From Streptomyces lincolnensis (GTDB lineage Bacteria; Actinomycetota; Actinomycetes; Streptomycetales; Streptomycetaceae), in NCBI RefSeq assembly GCF_021173675.1, contig NZ_JAIHON010000006.1, positions 1 to 64,000 on the forward strand: 64,000 bases of DNA. Direction: 5' to 3'. Both the position numbers and the translations under genes were made by a program. Below, piece by piece: positions 8,467-17,180 of this stretch; position 1 is the stretch's first letter, and each line of letters starts with the position of its first letter. The notes under the pieces are model-generated. The model searched no databases, had not been told where the DNA came from, and saw only the letters and a program-made list of their open reading frames with translations.

Positions 8467-9375
8467 TCAGTGGGTCGTCCCGGCACGCAGCCACGCGCGT
8501 GCCGTCTTCGAGGGGTCCTGGCCCGCCGCCACGGACGAGGCGAGGCTCGCCAGTTGTCCGGTGGTCAGCGCGCTGTCCAGGCGGGCCAGGGCGTTCCTGC
8601 CGTCCACGTCCGCGCACGCGGCGCTGATCAGCGGGAAGACGTGTTCGGGCGGGACGACGCCCCGGGAGTCGGTGAGCACCACCAGGTGCTCCCGGGCGAT
8701 CAGGGGGTCGGTGCCCCGCAGGACCAGCACGTCCGCCGTGTTCGACGTGCCGGCCGGGGTGAGCGTGACGCCGTAGACGCGCCGAAGTGCGGTCGCCGTC
8801 GGGGCGTCGGGGTGGCCTGCGGCCGATCCGCCGAGCCGGAGGCCCTTGATTCCCCCGAGGTCGGTGAGATCGCGCAGTCCGTGGCGGTGGGCCGTGGCCG
8901 GGGTGACCGCGAGGACGACACCGTTCTGGGCCGCCGCCGGGGGCAGTGCGTCGATCCCCGGCGGCAGGGCCATGCTCAGCGTGGTCGCCAGGTCGCCGGG
9001 CACGGTCTGGCCGCCCGGCAGGGCCCGCAGTGTGGTCGTCTCGTACGCCGGGGCCAGGTCGAGCCTGCCCTCGACCACGGCACGGGCCGTGTCCGCGGGG
9101 GACGCGTACCGGGTGTCCGAGATCCGCACCCGCTTGCCGGCGCCCGTGAGCAGCTCGCCGTAGAGGGCCCCGACGACCCGGCCCTCGGCCGAGCCGTCGG
9201 TACCGATCACGGCCGGCGTCGAGCAGTCGGATCCGGCACCGGAACCGACCGGAGAGCCGGATCCGGAGCCCTCGTCACCGCCGCCGATCGTGCAACCGGC
9301 CGCCCCGCCGATGAGCAGGACGAGCGAGCCGACGGCGATGACCAAGGGCTTCAGCGAAAGGGAATTCCCTGGCAT
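8467..9375 (-). CDS. ProX/OpuAC-like substrate-binding lipoprotein
   Basis: A 302-residue protein with a lipoprotein signal peptide (lipobox IGGAAGC, Cys ~28). The fold resembles the glycine betaine/choline-type binding proteins (OpuAC class): 'TPAVIGTDGSAEGRVVGALY', 'GRLDLAPAYETTTLR', a helical lobe, and 'DVLVLRGTDPLIAREHLVVL'. It starts 6 bp after the stop of the secreted-protein gene at 9382-10038, so the two form an operon. No permease or ATPase of an Opu system is nearby; it may be an orphan binding protein or have a different role. Confidence 0.8.
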   Translation of the reverse strand: MPGNSLSLKPLVIAVGSLVLLIGGAAGCTIGGGDEGSGSGSPVGSGAGSDCSTPAVIGTDGSAEGRVVGALYGELLTGAGKRVRISDTRYASPADTARAVVEGRLDLAPAYETTTLRALPGGQTVPGDLATTLSMALPPGIDALPPAAAQNGVVLAVTPATAHRHGLRDLTDLGGIKGLRLGGSAAGHPDAPTATALRRVYGVTLTPAGTSNTADVLVLRGTDPLIAREHLVVLTDSRGVVPPEHVFPLISAACADVDGRNALARLDSALTTGQLASLASSVAAGQDPSKTARAWLRAGTTH

Positions 9376-9381
9376 GACGGG

Positions 9382-10038
9382 TCAGCGGTGGCAGTGTTCG
9401 TTGCGTTCCTGCCGTGTCATCGGCTGGCTGTGCATGTTGATGTAACCGCCGCCCGGATTACCGACGTCCCAGCCGGACTCCGTGTAGTTCTTGACGTACC
9501 AGACGAAGTGGCCGTAATAGCGCTTCTTGAACTGGATCTCGTACCAGCCGGTGGCCTGCCGCTTGGGCGTGCCGCGTTCCATCCAGCCCTTGTCCCAGGG
9601 GTTGAGGTGCTTCTTGCGCTCGACGGTGTCGGTGTGGCTGCGCTCCCAGGTGCGGTTGTAGCTGGTCTCCAGGCCCACCTCGAAGACCTTCGCGAACCCG
9701 GCGCTGGCGGTGATCGTGATACCGACGTTGTCGGAGGAGCCGGTCGTGTCCTGACCGCCGACGCTGAGTTCGCCCGCGGTGTTGTCGCAGTTGTAGGTGG
9801 GTTCGCCGACCCGGTGTGCCGGTCCGGTGTAGGTGCGGAACGACTGCGGGTGGAAGGCGCAGAAGCTGCTGGTGGTGTTGCACTGCTGCAGCAGCTCCCG
9901 CACGGAGGGCTTGTCGGCCGCGGAGGCCTGCGGGGCGACGAGCAGAGTGGTGCCGACCGCTACGGCGGCGACCGCTCCGGCGGTTCGCGCGAATCTCTTC
10001 TTGTTCTCGGGCCGACGGCGCTCGAATACCATGGCCAA
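9382..10038 (-). CDS. Secreted protein, possibly aerolysin/ETX-like beta-pore fold
   Basis: A 218-residue exported protein. It has a basic N-terminus, a hydrophobic core and cleavage after PQASA at ~41, and four Cys in the mature part. The middle (~95-140) has amphipathic Ser/Thr-rich strands ('GITITASAGFAKVFEVGLET') followed by 'SYNRTWERSHTDTVERKK', the kind of pattern seen in aerolysin/ETX-type pore-forming proteins. That link is an inference from the pattern and needs a structure search. It is the first gene of an operon with the ProX-like lipoprotein. A 17-bp palindrome lies about 80 bp upstream. Confidence 0.7.
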   Translation of the reverse strand: MAMVFERRRPENKKRFARTAGAVAAVAVGTTLLVAPQASAADKPSVRELLQQCNTTSSFCAFHPQSFRTYTGPAHRVGEPTYNCDNTAGELSVGGQDTTGSSDNVGITITASAGFAKVFEVGLETSYNRTWERSHTDTVERKKHLNPWDKGWMERGTPKRQATGWYEIQFKKRYYGHFVWYVKNYTESGWDVGNPGGGYINMHSQPMTRQERNEHCHR

Positions 10039-10118
10039 TTCCTTCCAGAGGTGGGGTGCCGGTGGAATTCCCCAGCGACTGGAACAAGTACACAGTCAGC
10101 GCCTGGATCGGCCATCAA

Positions 10119-10135
10119 TGTTCTCTCAGAGAACA
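10119..10135. promoter_or_regulatory. 17-bp palindrome, candidate operator
   Basis: TGTTCTCT-C-AGAGAACA is a perfect 8-bp inverted repeat around one base. It lies in the AT-richer region between the stop of the STAND gene and the start of the secreted-protein operon (10038), 81 bp upstream of the ATG. A second, weaker pair, ACAGT/ACTGT, follows at about 10133-10151. It does not fit the actinobacterial LexA box. Confidence 0.7.
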
Positions 10136-10180
10136 GTTCAGAATTTACTGTGCGAGTGATCGGCGTTCGATCGTATTCAG

Positions 10181-10216
10181 ATCGGAGTCGGATCGGAGTC
10201 GGATCGGAGTCGGATC
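10181..10216. repeat. 11-bp direct repeat, three copies
   Basis: ATCGGAGTCGG is repeated three times without spacers and then begins a fourth copy. It lies just downstream of the STAND gene stop (10228, minus strand) and upstream of the secreted-protein operon. The roughly one-turn period could position a regulator, or the repeat may be neutral slippage. Confidence 0.85.
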
Positions 10217-10227
10217 AGAAAAGCCGG

Positions 10228-13200
10228 TCAGTTCCCGCACACCGTGCGGTAGGGCGCGTCCGGGACGTACGCCTTCCACTGGGCCCTCGTCAGGTTCGTG
10301 CCGCCCAGCCGCGCGCAGATCAGCTCCACGGCCCTGGCGGGGTCGACGGTGTAGCGCTGGAGCGGGACGTGGGTGCCGGCCGCGTAGAGGGTGCTGCTGT
10401 CGGCGGAGAAGGCGAGGGAGGTGATCGCCTCGCCGGGGGTGGGCAGCGGGCCGCCGAGGGGCTGTTGGGTGGCGGTGTCCCAGAGCTGGAGGGTCCCGGC
10501 GTCGCCGCCGACGGCGAGGGTGCTGCCGTCGGGGCTGATCGCGAGGGCGCCGACCGCCTCGGGGGCGTCGCCGAGCGGGGTGGGGAAGGCGTTGCGGAGC
10601 ACACCGGCGCGTTGGCGTACGTCCTTGTCCCACAGGCTGACCCGACCGGTCAGGTCGCCGGCCGCGAGGCGGGAGCCGTCGGGGGCGAAGGCGAGGGCAC
10701 CGACGCCCCCGCCCTGCACGAGGTCGGAGCCGGTCGTGGTGCCGGAGGGCAGGCGTACGGCGCTGTCCTCGGCGACGAGCAGCCGTCCGTCGGGGCGCAG
10801 GGCGATGTGGACGCTGTCGGTCCGGTACACGGCGGTCCGCCGGCGGCTCACGGTGTCCCACACCTCGGTGCTCAGCCGGCCCAGGCCGGGGACCCGGACC
10901 GCGTACAGCGTGCGGCCACCGGCACCGAGCGCCAGCCCGGCCACGGATCCGGGGGTCGAGCGTGGGGACAGGCCCAGTGTGGCGCTACGACGGTCCAGGC
11001 GCCGGTCCCAGACCGTGACGCGCTGGATGAGGCCGTCCCGGCCGGGGACGGAGACGCCGTAGGCCAGAGCCGTGCCGTCGGCGGTGAACGCCAGCAGGGG
11101 CAGCATGTCGGGAGGGTCGACGGTCGGACCGGAGGGATCAGAAGGACCGGACGGGACAGGAAGCGGCGGAGTCGGCAGCGTGCGCACCACCCTGCCCGAG
11201 CGGGTGTCCCGGAGTTCGACGCGGTACGTCGCGCCCGTGCGCCGCGCGGTGGCGAGCGCGCGACCGTCCGGGCTCAGCACCGCCGCGGTGAGCGGGTGTC
11301 CGGACCAGGGCGCGGTGACGGTGGTCGTGAGGTCCAGGGTGTGCACGGTGCTGCCTTCGAGGTAGCGCAGCAGCGGGCGGTCGGGGTCCCAGACGGGGAG
11401 GTCGGAGAGGTGCTGGTTGTTCAGGGCGTGCCGGAAGACCGGGGTGCCCGGGTCCGACAGCCGCCAGATCTTGATGTCCTCGGCGTCGGTGGTCGCCAGG
11501 AAGGCGCCGTCCGCGCTGAAGGCGGCCGTCGAGAGCCGGGGAACGTCGAGGTCGGCGATCCACCGTCCCGTGCGGATGTCCCAGACCCGCACCCCACGCG
11601 CGGACGCGACGGCGAACCGCCCGTCGGCGCCGAACTCCAGCAGCGTGTGGTCGTCGTCGCAGACGCCGTCGCTCTCCTCCTCCCATGGCCCGGCCACCGC
11701 TCCCCCGCCGCCGACCTCGTAGACCCGTGGGCTCTCCCCGGACGGGCAGACCGCCACCAGCCGTCCGTCCGGGCTGGCCGTCACCTCCGTCAGCGTGGGC
11801 AGATCCGTCTCGAAGCGCACGCGGCCGTCGGTGGTCGAGCGCAGGCGGACGCGGTCGCCGTCCATGTCGTTCTCGGAGTAGAGGCCGCCGCCGGTGAAGA
11901 GTTCCAGGCTGCCGGGAGGCAGGGCGGGGGTGGGGGCCCAGTGGCCGGTGGTCGTGTCCCACAGGCGGGTGTCGCCGTCCGGGCCGAGGACGGCGAGCAG
12001 TCGGCCGTCCGGCGCTGCCGTGGCGACCCGGCCGCGCGGCAGCCGGCCGGAGCCGAGGGGGCGGTGGGTGGCCACGGACCAGGTCCGCCAGGTCCGGCCC
12101 TCGACGCCGAGGAGCGTACGGCCGGAGTCGACGAGGTACCGCGAGGGCTCGTGGCCCTGGGCGGGGGCGGTGAAGGTGTCGGTCTCGGGCTGGCCGAGGG
12201 CGCCGATCAGGGCGCGGCGGGTCTCGGGCAGCCGGGAGACGCGCCAGGCGGCGACGCCGAGGAGCTGGGCGGTGCGCGGGTCGGTGGTGCGCAGGGCGTC
12301 GGCGACCTCGGCGACCCGGCGGGCGGCGTCGTCGGTGGTGCGGCGCCGGTTGTCGGCGTGCTGCTGCCAGGCGACGAGCCCGGCGACCAGGGCCACGGCC
12401 AGCACCGCGGACAGCGTGGTCAGCAGGGTGCGGGCCCGGCGCCGGGTCCGGGCGGCGGCCCGTGCCTCCGCGTCCCGGGCCTCGAACGCGGCGATCAGGA
12501 AGGCCCGTTCGGTCGCGGTCAGCGCGGGGTCGTCGAGGTGGCCCGGGAAGAGGTCCCCGGCGCGGGCGAGCCGGCTGCCCCGGTACAGCGCGCCGGGGTC
12601 GCGGTCGTGCTCCCGCCACACCCGGGCGGCCTCGGTCAGAGCCCGGTGGTGGCGCAGCCGTTCGCGGTCCTCCTCGATCCAGTCGTGCAGCCGGGGCCAG
12701 CAGGTGATCAGGGCCTCGTGGGCCAGCTGGACGCCGTCGTCGTCGCCGGTCAGCAGCCGGGCCCGGGTCAGCCCCTCCAGCACCACCCGTACGTCCGGGT
12801 CGGACCACTCCTCCAGCTCGGCGCGGGGCAGCGGGCGCCGGGTGTCGGGGGTGCCGCGCCCCGGTGCGATCATCCGCAGCAGCAGGCGCCGGGCGGCCCG
12901 CGCCTGCGCGGGCGTCAGCCGCCCGTACGCGTCCTCCGCGCTGGCCGCGATCGCGCCCCGCACCCCGCCGGCCGCCTCGTACGCGGCCAGGGTCAGCATC
13001 CGGCCGCGGCGCCGCCGCCAGGTCTCCAGCAGGGCGTGGGAAAGCATCGGCAGACCGCCGGGCTCGTCCAGCACCTCGTCCACGATCCGCGCGGTCAGCT
13101 CCCGCTCGACGATCAGTCCGGCCGTCTGCGCGGGCCTGATCACCACGTCCCGCAGCTCGTCGGCGCTCATCGGCCCGACCAGCAGCCCGGCGCCGCGCAG

Positions 13201-13980
13201 GACCGCGGCCAGTTCCCGGTGCTCGCCGCAGCGGGCGTAGAAGTCGGCGCGGACGGCGATCAGGACGCGCAGCCGGGAGCCGGGGTCGCGGGAGGTGAGC
13301 AGCAGGTCGATGAAGCGGGCCCGCTCCGCCCGGTCGCGGCAGAGGGTGAAGACCTCCTCGAACTGGTCGACCACGGCCCAGACCTCCGGCTCGCCCTCGG
13401 CCGGGGTCAGCAGATCCGCGTACGTCTCGGCGGGCCGGGGGCCCGGGGTGAGCACCCGCAGCACCGCCGACTGCCTCCGGCCGCCGATCTCGTCCCGCAG
13501 CCGGGGGATCAGCCCGGCCCGCAGCAGCGAGGACTTGCCGCTGCCGGACGCCCCGAACAGCACCGCGAACCGGTGATCGCACACCAGTTCGTGCAGCTCC
13601 TCGATCAGCCGGTCCCGGCCGAAGAAGACCTCGCGGTCGTCCGGCTCGAAGCGCGCGAGGCCGCGGTACGGCGGTGCCACGTCCGCCGCGTCCTCGCGCG
13701 GTACGCCCGCGGCCTCGGTCTCGGCCTCCTTCCACCGCGGCTCCCACTCGGCCGGATCGCCGCCGCAGGCCCGCACATACCCCTGGAGCACGTCGAGCGA
13801 GGGCAGCCGCTTGCCGGCGGCGGCCTGGGCCAGGGCGGCGGTCGAGAAGTGGGCGCGCTCGGCCATCACGCGGTAGGTCGGCCGTCCGGCCTGTTCCCGC
13901 AGCACCCGCAACTCGTGGGCGAGCCGCTGCACGGGACCGGCCGTCGGATCGACCGGCCTCTCCGGACGCCCCACCGGCAC
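10228..13980 (-). CDS. HTH - nSTAND1 NTPase - transmembrane - WD40 repeat protein
   Basis: A protein of about 1250 residues. An XRE-like helix-turn-helix lies at residues ~15-75 ('RVLREQAGRPTYRVMAERAH'). Next comes an nSTAND1/NACHT-like NTPase with P-loop GASGSGKSS (~143-151) and Walker B-like 'VWAVVDQFEEVF', then a helical arm and one transmembrane segment ('TLLTTLSAVLAVALVAGLVAW', ~ residues 555-575). About ten WD40-type blades follow, and the C-terminal tail ends in 'RTVCGN'. The family is common in Streptomyces, and its role is thought to be signal-triggered oligomerisation. GTG at 13980 is chosen because GGAAG lies 5 nt upstream; upstream in-frame starts would add a Cys-rich stretch unlike the family. 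Confidence 0.85.
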   Translation of the reverse strand: MPVGRPERPVDPTAGPVQRLAHELRVLREQAGRPTYRVMAERAHFSTAALAQAAAGKRLPSLDVLQGYVRACGGDPAEWEPRWKEAETEAAGVPREDAADVAPPYRGLARFEPDDREVFFGRDRLIEELHELVCDHRFAVLFGASGSGKSSLLRAGLIPRLRDEIGGRRQSAVLRVLTPGPRPAETYADLLTPAEGEPEVWAVVDQFEEVFTLCRDRAERARFIDLLLTSRDPGSRLRVLIAVRADFYARCGEHRELAAVLRGAGLLVGPMSADELRDVVIRPAQTAGLIVERELTARIVDEVLDEPGGLPMLSHALLETWRRRRGRMLTLAAYEAAGGVRGAIAASAEDAYGRLTPAQARAARRLLLRMIAPGRGTPDTRRPLPRAELEEWSDPDVRVVLEGLTRARLLTGDDDGVQLAHEALITCWPRLHDWIEEDRERLRHHRALTEAARVWREHDRDPGALYRGSRLARAGDLFPGHLDDPALTATERAFLIAAFEARDAEARAAARTRRRARTLLTTLSAVLAVALVAGLVAWQQHADNRRRTTDDAARRVAEVADALRTTDPRTAQLLGVAAWRVSRLPETRRALIGALGQPETDTFTAPAQGHEPSRYLVDSGRTLLGVEGRTWRTWSVATHRPLGSGRLPRGRVATAAPDGRLLAVLGPDGDTRLWDTTTGHWAPTPALPPGSLELFTGGGLYSENDMDGDRVRLRSTTDGRVRFETDLPTLTEVTASPDGRLVAVCPSGESPRVYEVGGGGAVAGPWEEESDGVCDDDHTLLEFGADGRFAVASARGVRVWDIRTGRWIADLDVPRLSTAAFSADGAFLATTDAEDIKIWRLSDPGTPVFRHALNNQHLSDLPVWDPDRPLLRYLEGSTVHTLDLTTTVTAPWSGHPLTAAVLSPDGRALATARRTGATYRVELRDTRSGRVVRTLPTPPLPVPSGPSDPSGPTVDPPDMLPLLAFTADGTALAYGVSVPGRDGLIQRVTVWDRRLDRRSATLGLSPRSTPGSVAGLALGAGGRTLYAVRVPGLGRLSTEVWDTVSRRRTAVYRTDSVHIALRPDGRLLVAEDSAVRLPSGTTTGSDLVQGGGVGALAFAPDGSRLAAGDLTGRVSLWDKDVRQRAGVLRNAFPTPLGDAPEAVGALAISPDGSTLAVGGDAGTLQLWDTATQQPLGGPLPTPGEAITSLAFSADSSTLYAAGTHVPLQRYTVDPARAVELICARLGGTNLTRAQWKAYVPDAPYRTVCGN

Positions 13981-14399
13981 ACCCACTTCCACGCATGCTC
14001 GACACAGCGAACAAAAACGACACTCGGGACGAGCAAGATACGTTTCGCCCCGATCGAACGTCATGCGAATCCTGCGGAATGTGGCCTTGATGACAGGGGG
14101 CGTCCGGGATGCGGGCATCGTCCTGTGGCTCCCGCGCCCGGGCCTCACGGTGGCCCTGCCGTGGTTCTACGACGATCAGGACCGGGGACTCGACATGCGC
14201 GAGCACGGTCCGCCGCCGGCCGGGGCTGCGATGCGGGCGCCCGGCGACGCGTGAGGCGCCGGGCGGCCTCCTCGTCGCCCGGCGGAGTCCGGCGAGGCTC
14301 GCGCCCGCCACGGGCGACACCGCCCGCACCACCACCGCGGCGGTCCGCCTCCGGCTCGACCGGTTCCCCCGGAGCCACGGCTGAGTACAGTGCCGTGGC
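13981..14399. other. 419-bp divergent intergenic region
   Basis: This region separates the STAND gene (minus) from the ECF sigma gene (plus). It contains an A-rich stretch at 14001-14020 with a repeated CGACAC, the best candidate for the STAND promoter. No convincing gene is seen: the small plus-strand frame at 14063-14254 has no ribosome-binding site or recognisable protein features. Confidence 0.5.
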
Positions 14400-15365
14400 A
14401 TGGGGGATGTCACCACGACCGATGATCAACTGGAGACCTACCGCTCCGAGTTGACCGGCTACTGCTACCGGATGCTCGGCTCGGTCTTCGAGGCGCAGGA
14501 CGCCGTGCAGGAGACCATGGTCCGGGCCTGGCGGAGCCTCGACCGGTTCGAGGAGCGGTCCTCGCTGCGGTCGTGGATGTACCGCATCGCCACCAACGTC
14601 TGCCTGGACGCCCTGGCGGCGGGCAAGCGGCGGGCGCTGCCGATGGACCTGTCCGGCCCCACCTCCGGCGCCGTCTCGCCGGGCACTCCGCTGGACAGCG
14701 GCACCTGGATCGAGCCGTGCCCGGCCGGCCTGACCGGCGCGGACGGTGACGACCCGGCCGCGGCGAGCGTGGCCCGCGAGTCCGTCCACCTGGCCTTCGT
14801 CGCCGCGCTCCAGCTCCTGCCGCCCAAGCAGCGGGCCACGCTTCTCCTGCGGGACGTGATGGCCTTCTCCGCCCGCGAGGTCGCCGACCTGCACTACACG
14901 ACCGTCGCCTCGGTCAACAGCGCGCTCCAGCGGGCCCGCGCCACCCTCGCCGCCCACCGCGCCGAGCGGGCCGACCCCGCGCCCGATTCCGCCCAGCGCG
15001 TCCTGGCCGACCGGTACGCCCAGGCCTTCTCCCGCTTCGACATGGTCGAGCTGAGCATGCTCCTCCACGTCGACGCCACGCTCTCCCTGCCGCCCTACGC
15101 CCTCTGGATGCGGGGCGCCTCCGACATCCAGGCCTGGCTGAACGGCCCCGCCATCGGCTGCAAGGGCTCCCGCCTCCTCCCCACGATCGCCAACGGCTCC
15201 CCCGCGTTCGGGCAGTACCGGCCCCGCCCCGACGGTCCCGGGTACGACCCCTGGGCCCTGCAGGTCATCGAGTACGGCCCCGACCGCATCACCGGGATCA
15301 ACGCCTTCCGCGACACCGACCGGCTGTTCCCCCTGTTCGGGCTCCCCTCACACCTCCCCGACTGA
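14400..15365 (+). CDS. ECF RNA polymerase sigma factor with C-terminal SnoaL-like domain
   Basis: A 321-residue protein with sigma region 2 at ~10-75 ('AQDAVQETMVRAWRSLDRF', 'RSWMYRIATNVCLD') and region 4 at ~140-190 ('LPPKQRATLLLRDVMAFSAR'). A C-terminal SnoaL/NTF2-like domain occupies ~205-315. The fused tail replaces a separate anti-sigma factor in several ECF groups; this one resembles the sigma-70 family defined by TIGR02960 rather than ECF41. Its 3' end overlaps the convergent RsbW-like gene by 18 bp, so transcription of one could interfere with the other. Confidence 0.92.
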   Translation: MGDVTTTDDQLETYRSELTGYCYRMLGSVFEAQDAVQETMVRAWRSLDRFEERSSLRSWMYRIATNVCLDALAAGKRRALPMDLSGPTSGAVSPGTPLDSGTWIEPCPAGLTGADGDDPAAASVARESVHLAFVAALQLLPPKQRATLLLRDVMAFSAREVADLHYTTVASVNSALQRARATLAAHRAERADPAPDSAQRVLADRYAQAFSRFDMVELSMLLHVDATLSLPPYALWMRGASDIQAWLNGPAIGCKGSRLLPTIANGSPAFGQYRPRPDGPGYDPWALQVIEYGPDRITGINAFRDTDRLFPLFGLPSHLPD

Positions 15366-15761
15366 CAGCTCCGCCCACACCGTCTTGCGCGGGCGCGGGC
15401 CGTGGCTGACGCCCCACTTCTCGGCCAGCGCTTCCACGAGGACGAGCCCCCGGCCCGACTCCGCGTCCACGTCCGGGACTTGGACGCGCGGCTCCCGGTC
15501 ACCGCACGTGTCGGTCACCTCGATCCGCAGGGTGCCTCCCACGACGTAGAGCGTCAGCCGGAAGTCCCTCCCGGGGATACGGCTGTGCGTCGCCGCGTTC
15601 GTCGCCAGCTCGGCGACGATCTGGCGTGCCGGGTCCAACGGGATGTGCCAGGTGCGGAGTTGTTCGGTGGCTAGGAGTCGGGCGAGGCGGGCGGCTCGGG
15701 GGGTGGGGGAGAGCTGGACGCTGTAGTTGCGGATGTGGGTGGGGGCGGATTTCTGGATCAC
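15348..15761 (-). CDS. RsbW-type ATP-binding protein (HATPase_c_2)
   Basis: A 137-residue GHKL ATPase of the anti-sigma/regulator type. It has an N-box 'IVAELATNAATHSR' (~48-61), a G1-like region 'EVTDTCGDREP' and a G2-like 'DAESGRGLVLVEALAEKWG'. Streptomyces has dozens of these, many next to XRE/DUF397 modules as here. Whether it binds a sigma factor is unknown. It converges on and overlaps the ECF sigma gene. Confidence 0.9.
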   Translation of the reverse strand: MIQKSAPTHIRNYSVQLSPTPRAARLARLLATEQLRTWHIPLDPARQIVAELATNAATHSRIPGRDFRLTLYVVGGTLRIEVTDTCGDREPRVQVPDVDAESGRGLVLVEALAEKWGVSHGPRPRKTVWAELSVGEV

Positions 15762-15916
15762 GTCACTCAGAGTGGCGGTGGATGTTTACCGTGAACAGTG
15801 ACGAATCCGTTGCGTACGGTGACTGTCCGGACATTGTCCAGTGGTGTCCAGTCTGTCGAGACCGGCCGTACGGGTAAGGGGCGTCGAGGCACGGTCGTAC
15901 GACGGAGGGGTACGGA

Positions 15917-16780
15917 ATGCAGCAACAGCAGCTGAAGACCGAGGCGGACGAGCCGGGTTGGGAGGTCGACCCGGACGACGACTGGGGCGTGGCGGTCATC
16001 GCGACGGTGGGGCGGCAGCTGAAGCTGCGGCGCGAGGCGGTGGGCATGCGGGCCGGCGCCTTCGGCGAAGCGGTCGGGTACGGCGAGGACATGGTCTACA
16101 AGATCGAGGGCGGCAAGCGGATCCCCCGGCCCGAGTATCTGGACATGGCGGACGAGGTGTTGGGGGCGGGCGGACTGCTGGCCGCGATGAAGGAGGACGT
16201 GGCGAAGGTCCGGTACCCGAAGAAGGTGCGGGATCTTGCGCAGTTGGAGGCGAAGGCGGTCGAGCTTCAGCTGTACGACCCGCTGAACATCCATGGGCTG
16301 TTGCAGACGCCGGAGTACGCGCGCGGGCTGCTGCTGATGCGGCGCCCCGCGTACACCGCGGACGAGGTGGAGCGCTTCATCGCCGCGCGCGTGGCTCGGA
16401 AGGCGATCTTCGAGCGGGATCCTGCGCCCGAGCTGAGCTTCGTCCTGGAGGAGTGGACGCTGCGGCGCCCGCTCGGCGGGAGGGAGGCGCTGCGGAGCCA
16501 GCTCGAACATCTGCTGACGGCAGGGCAGTTGCGGAACGTCGAGCTTCAGGTGATGCCGATGGACCGTGAGGAGCACGCAGGGCTGGCCGGTGGCATCGAG
16601 GTACTGAAGTTCGCCGACGGGTCGGCCGTGGGGCGTTCCCCAGCCGTGGCCAACGGACGCCCGGTGCCCGATCCCAGGCAGCTCCGTATCCTTGAGCTGC
16701 GCTATGGCATCATCCGGGCGCAGGCTCTCACGCCCCGTGAGTCAACCGCCTTCATCGAACAACTGCTGGGGGAAACATGA
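15917..16780 (+). CDS. XRE-family regulator with DUF5753
   Basis: A 287-residue protein with a helix-turn-helix at ~25-85 ('LRREAVGMRAGAFGEAVGY', 'DMVYKIEGGKRIPRPEYL') and a DUF5753 domain at ~105-280 ('YDPLNIHGLLQTPEYARGLL', 'VELQVMPMDREEHAG'). This architecture is typical of the actinobacterial XRE/DUF397 developmental regulator systems (BldB/WhiJ-like). Its stop overlaps the first DUF397 gene by 4 bp. The upstream region contains several TGTCC half-sites (about 15823-15860) that could be its own operators. Confidence 0.93.
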   Translation: MQQQQLKTEADEPGWEVDPDDDWGVAVIATVGRQLKLRREAVGMRAGAFGEAVGYGEDMVYKIEGGKRIPRPEYLDMADEVLGAGGLLAAMKEDVAKVRYPKKVRDLAQLEAKAVELQLYDPLNIHGLLQTPEYARGLLLMRRPAYTADEVERFIAARVARKAIFERDPAPELSFVLEEWTLRRPLGGREALRSQLEHLLTAGQLRNVELQVMPMDREEHAGLAGGIEVLKFADGSAVGRSPAVANGRPVPDPRQLRILELRYGIIRAQALTPRESTAFIEQLLGET

Positions 16781-16980
16781 TCCGCGACGCCTCTGAACTG
16801 GCGTGGTTCAAGAGCAGCTACAGCAGCAGCAGCGAAGGTGACTCCTGCGTCGAACTCGCCATCACGCCCCGCACCATCCACGTCCGGGACTCCAAGCACC
16901 ACATCACAGGCCCCCAACTCGCACTCACGCCAGAGGCCTGGGCCGACTTCGTGGCGTACGCCTCAGGTCAACGCTCGTGA
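16777..16980 (+). CDS. DUF397 protein (first of tandem pair)
   Basis: A 67-residue DUF397 protein with the family pattern 'WFKSSYSSSSEGDSCVELA', 'HVRDSKH' and 'LALTPEAWADFVAYA'. DUF397 proteins are small partners of XRE/DUF5753 regulators and are thought to bind or antagonise them. The ATG overlaps the regulator's stop (ATGA), and the stop overlaps the next gene, which implies translational coupling. Confidence 0.93.
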   Translation: MIRDASELAWFKSSYSSSSEGDSCVELAITPRTIHVRDSKHHITGPQLALTPEAWADFVAYASGQRS

Positions 16981-17180
16981 TCCACAAGGCCGCCTCTGAG
17001 CTGGCGTGGTTCAAGAGCAGCTACAGCAGCGGCAGTGAGGGCGACTCCTGCGTCGAACTCGCCCTCACCCCCCACACCATCCACATCCGCGACTCCAAGC
17101 ACCGCACCACAGGCCCCCAGCTCGCACTCACGCCAGAGGCCTGGGCCGAGTTCATCTCCTACGCCTCAACCACCCGCTGA
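16977..17180 (+). CDS. DUF397 protein (second of tandem pair)
   Basis: A paralogue of the preceding gene, also 67 residues and about 80% identical by eye. The main differences are at the N-terminus and the last four residues. GTG start at 16977 overlaps the previous stop (GTGA). It reads into the end of the convergent MMPL gene by 15 bp. The pair looks like a recent tandem duplication inside the operon. Confidence 0.92.
   Translation: MIHKAASELAWFKSSYSSGSEGDSCVELALTPHTIHIRDSKHRTTGPQLALTPEAWAEFISYASTTR

Noticed and set aside
10119..10135. LexA (SOS) box
   Set aside because: The palindrome TGTTCTCTCAGAGAACA lacks the CGAAC-N4-GTTCG layout of actinobacterial SOS boxes.
8449..14454. An open plus-strand frame of 2001 codons antisense to three secreted-protein genes and the STAND gene
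   Set aside because: It runs through intergenic repeats, has no domain, and mirrors the codon bias of the minus-strand genes. Long antisense frames are expected at this GC content.
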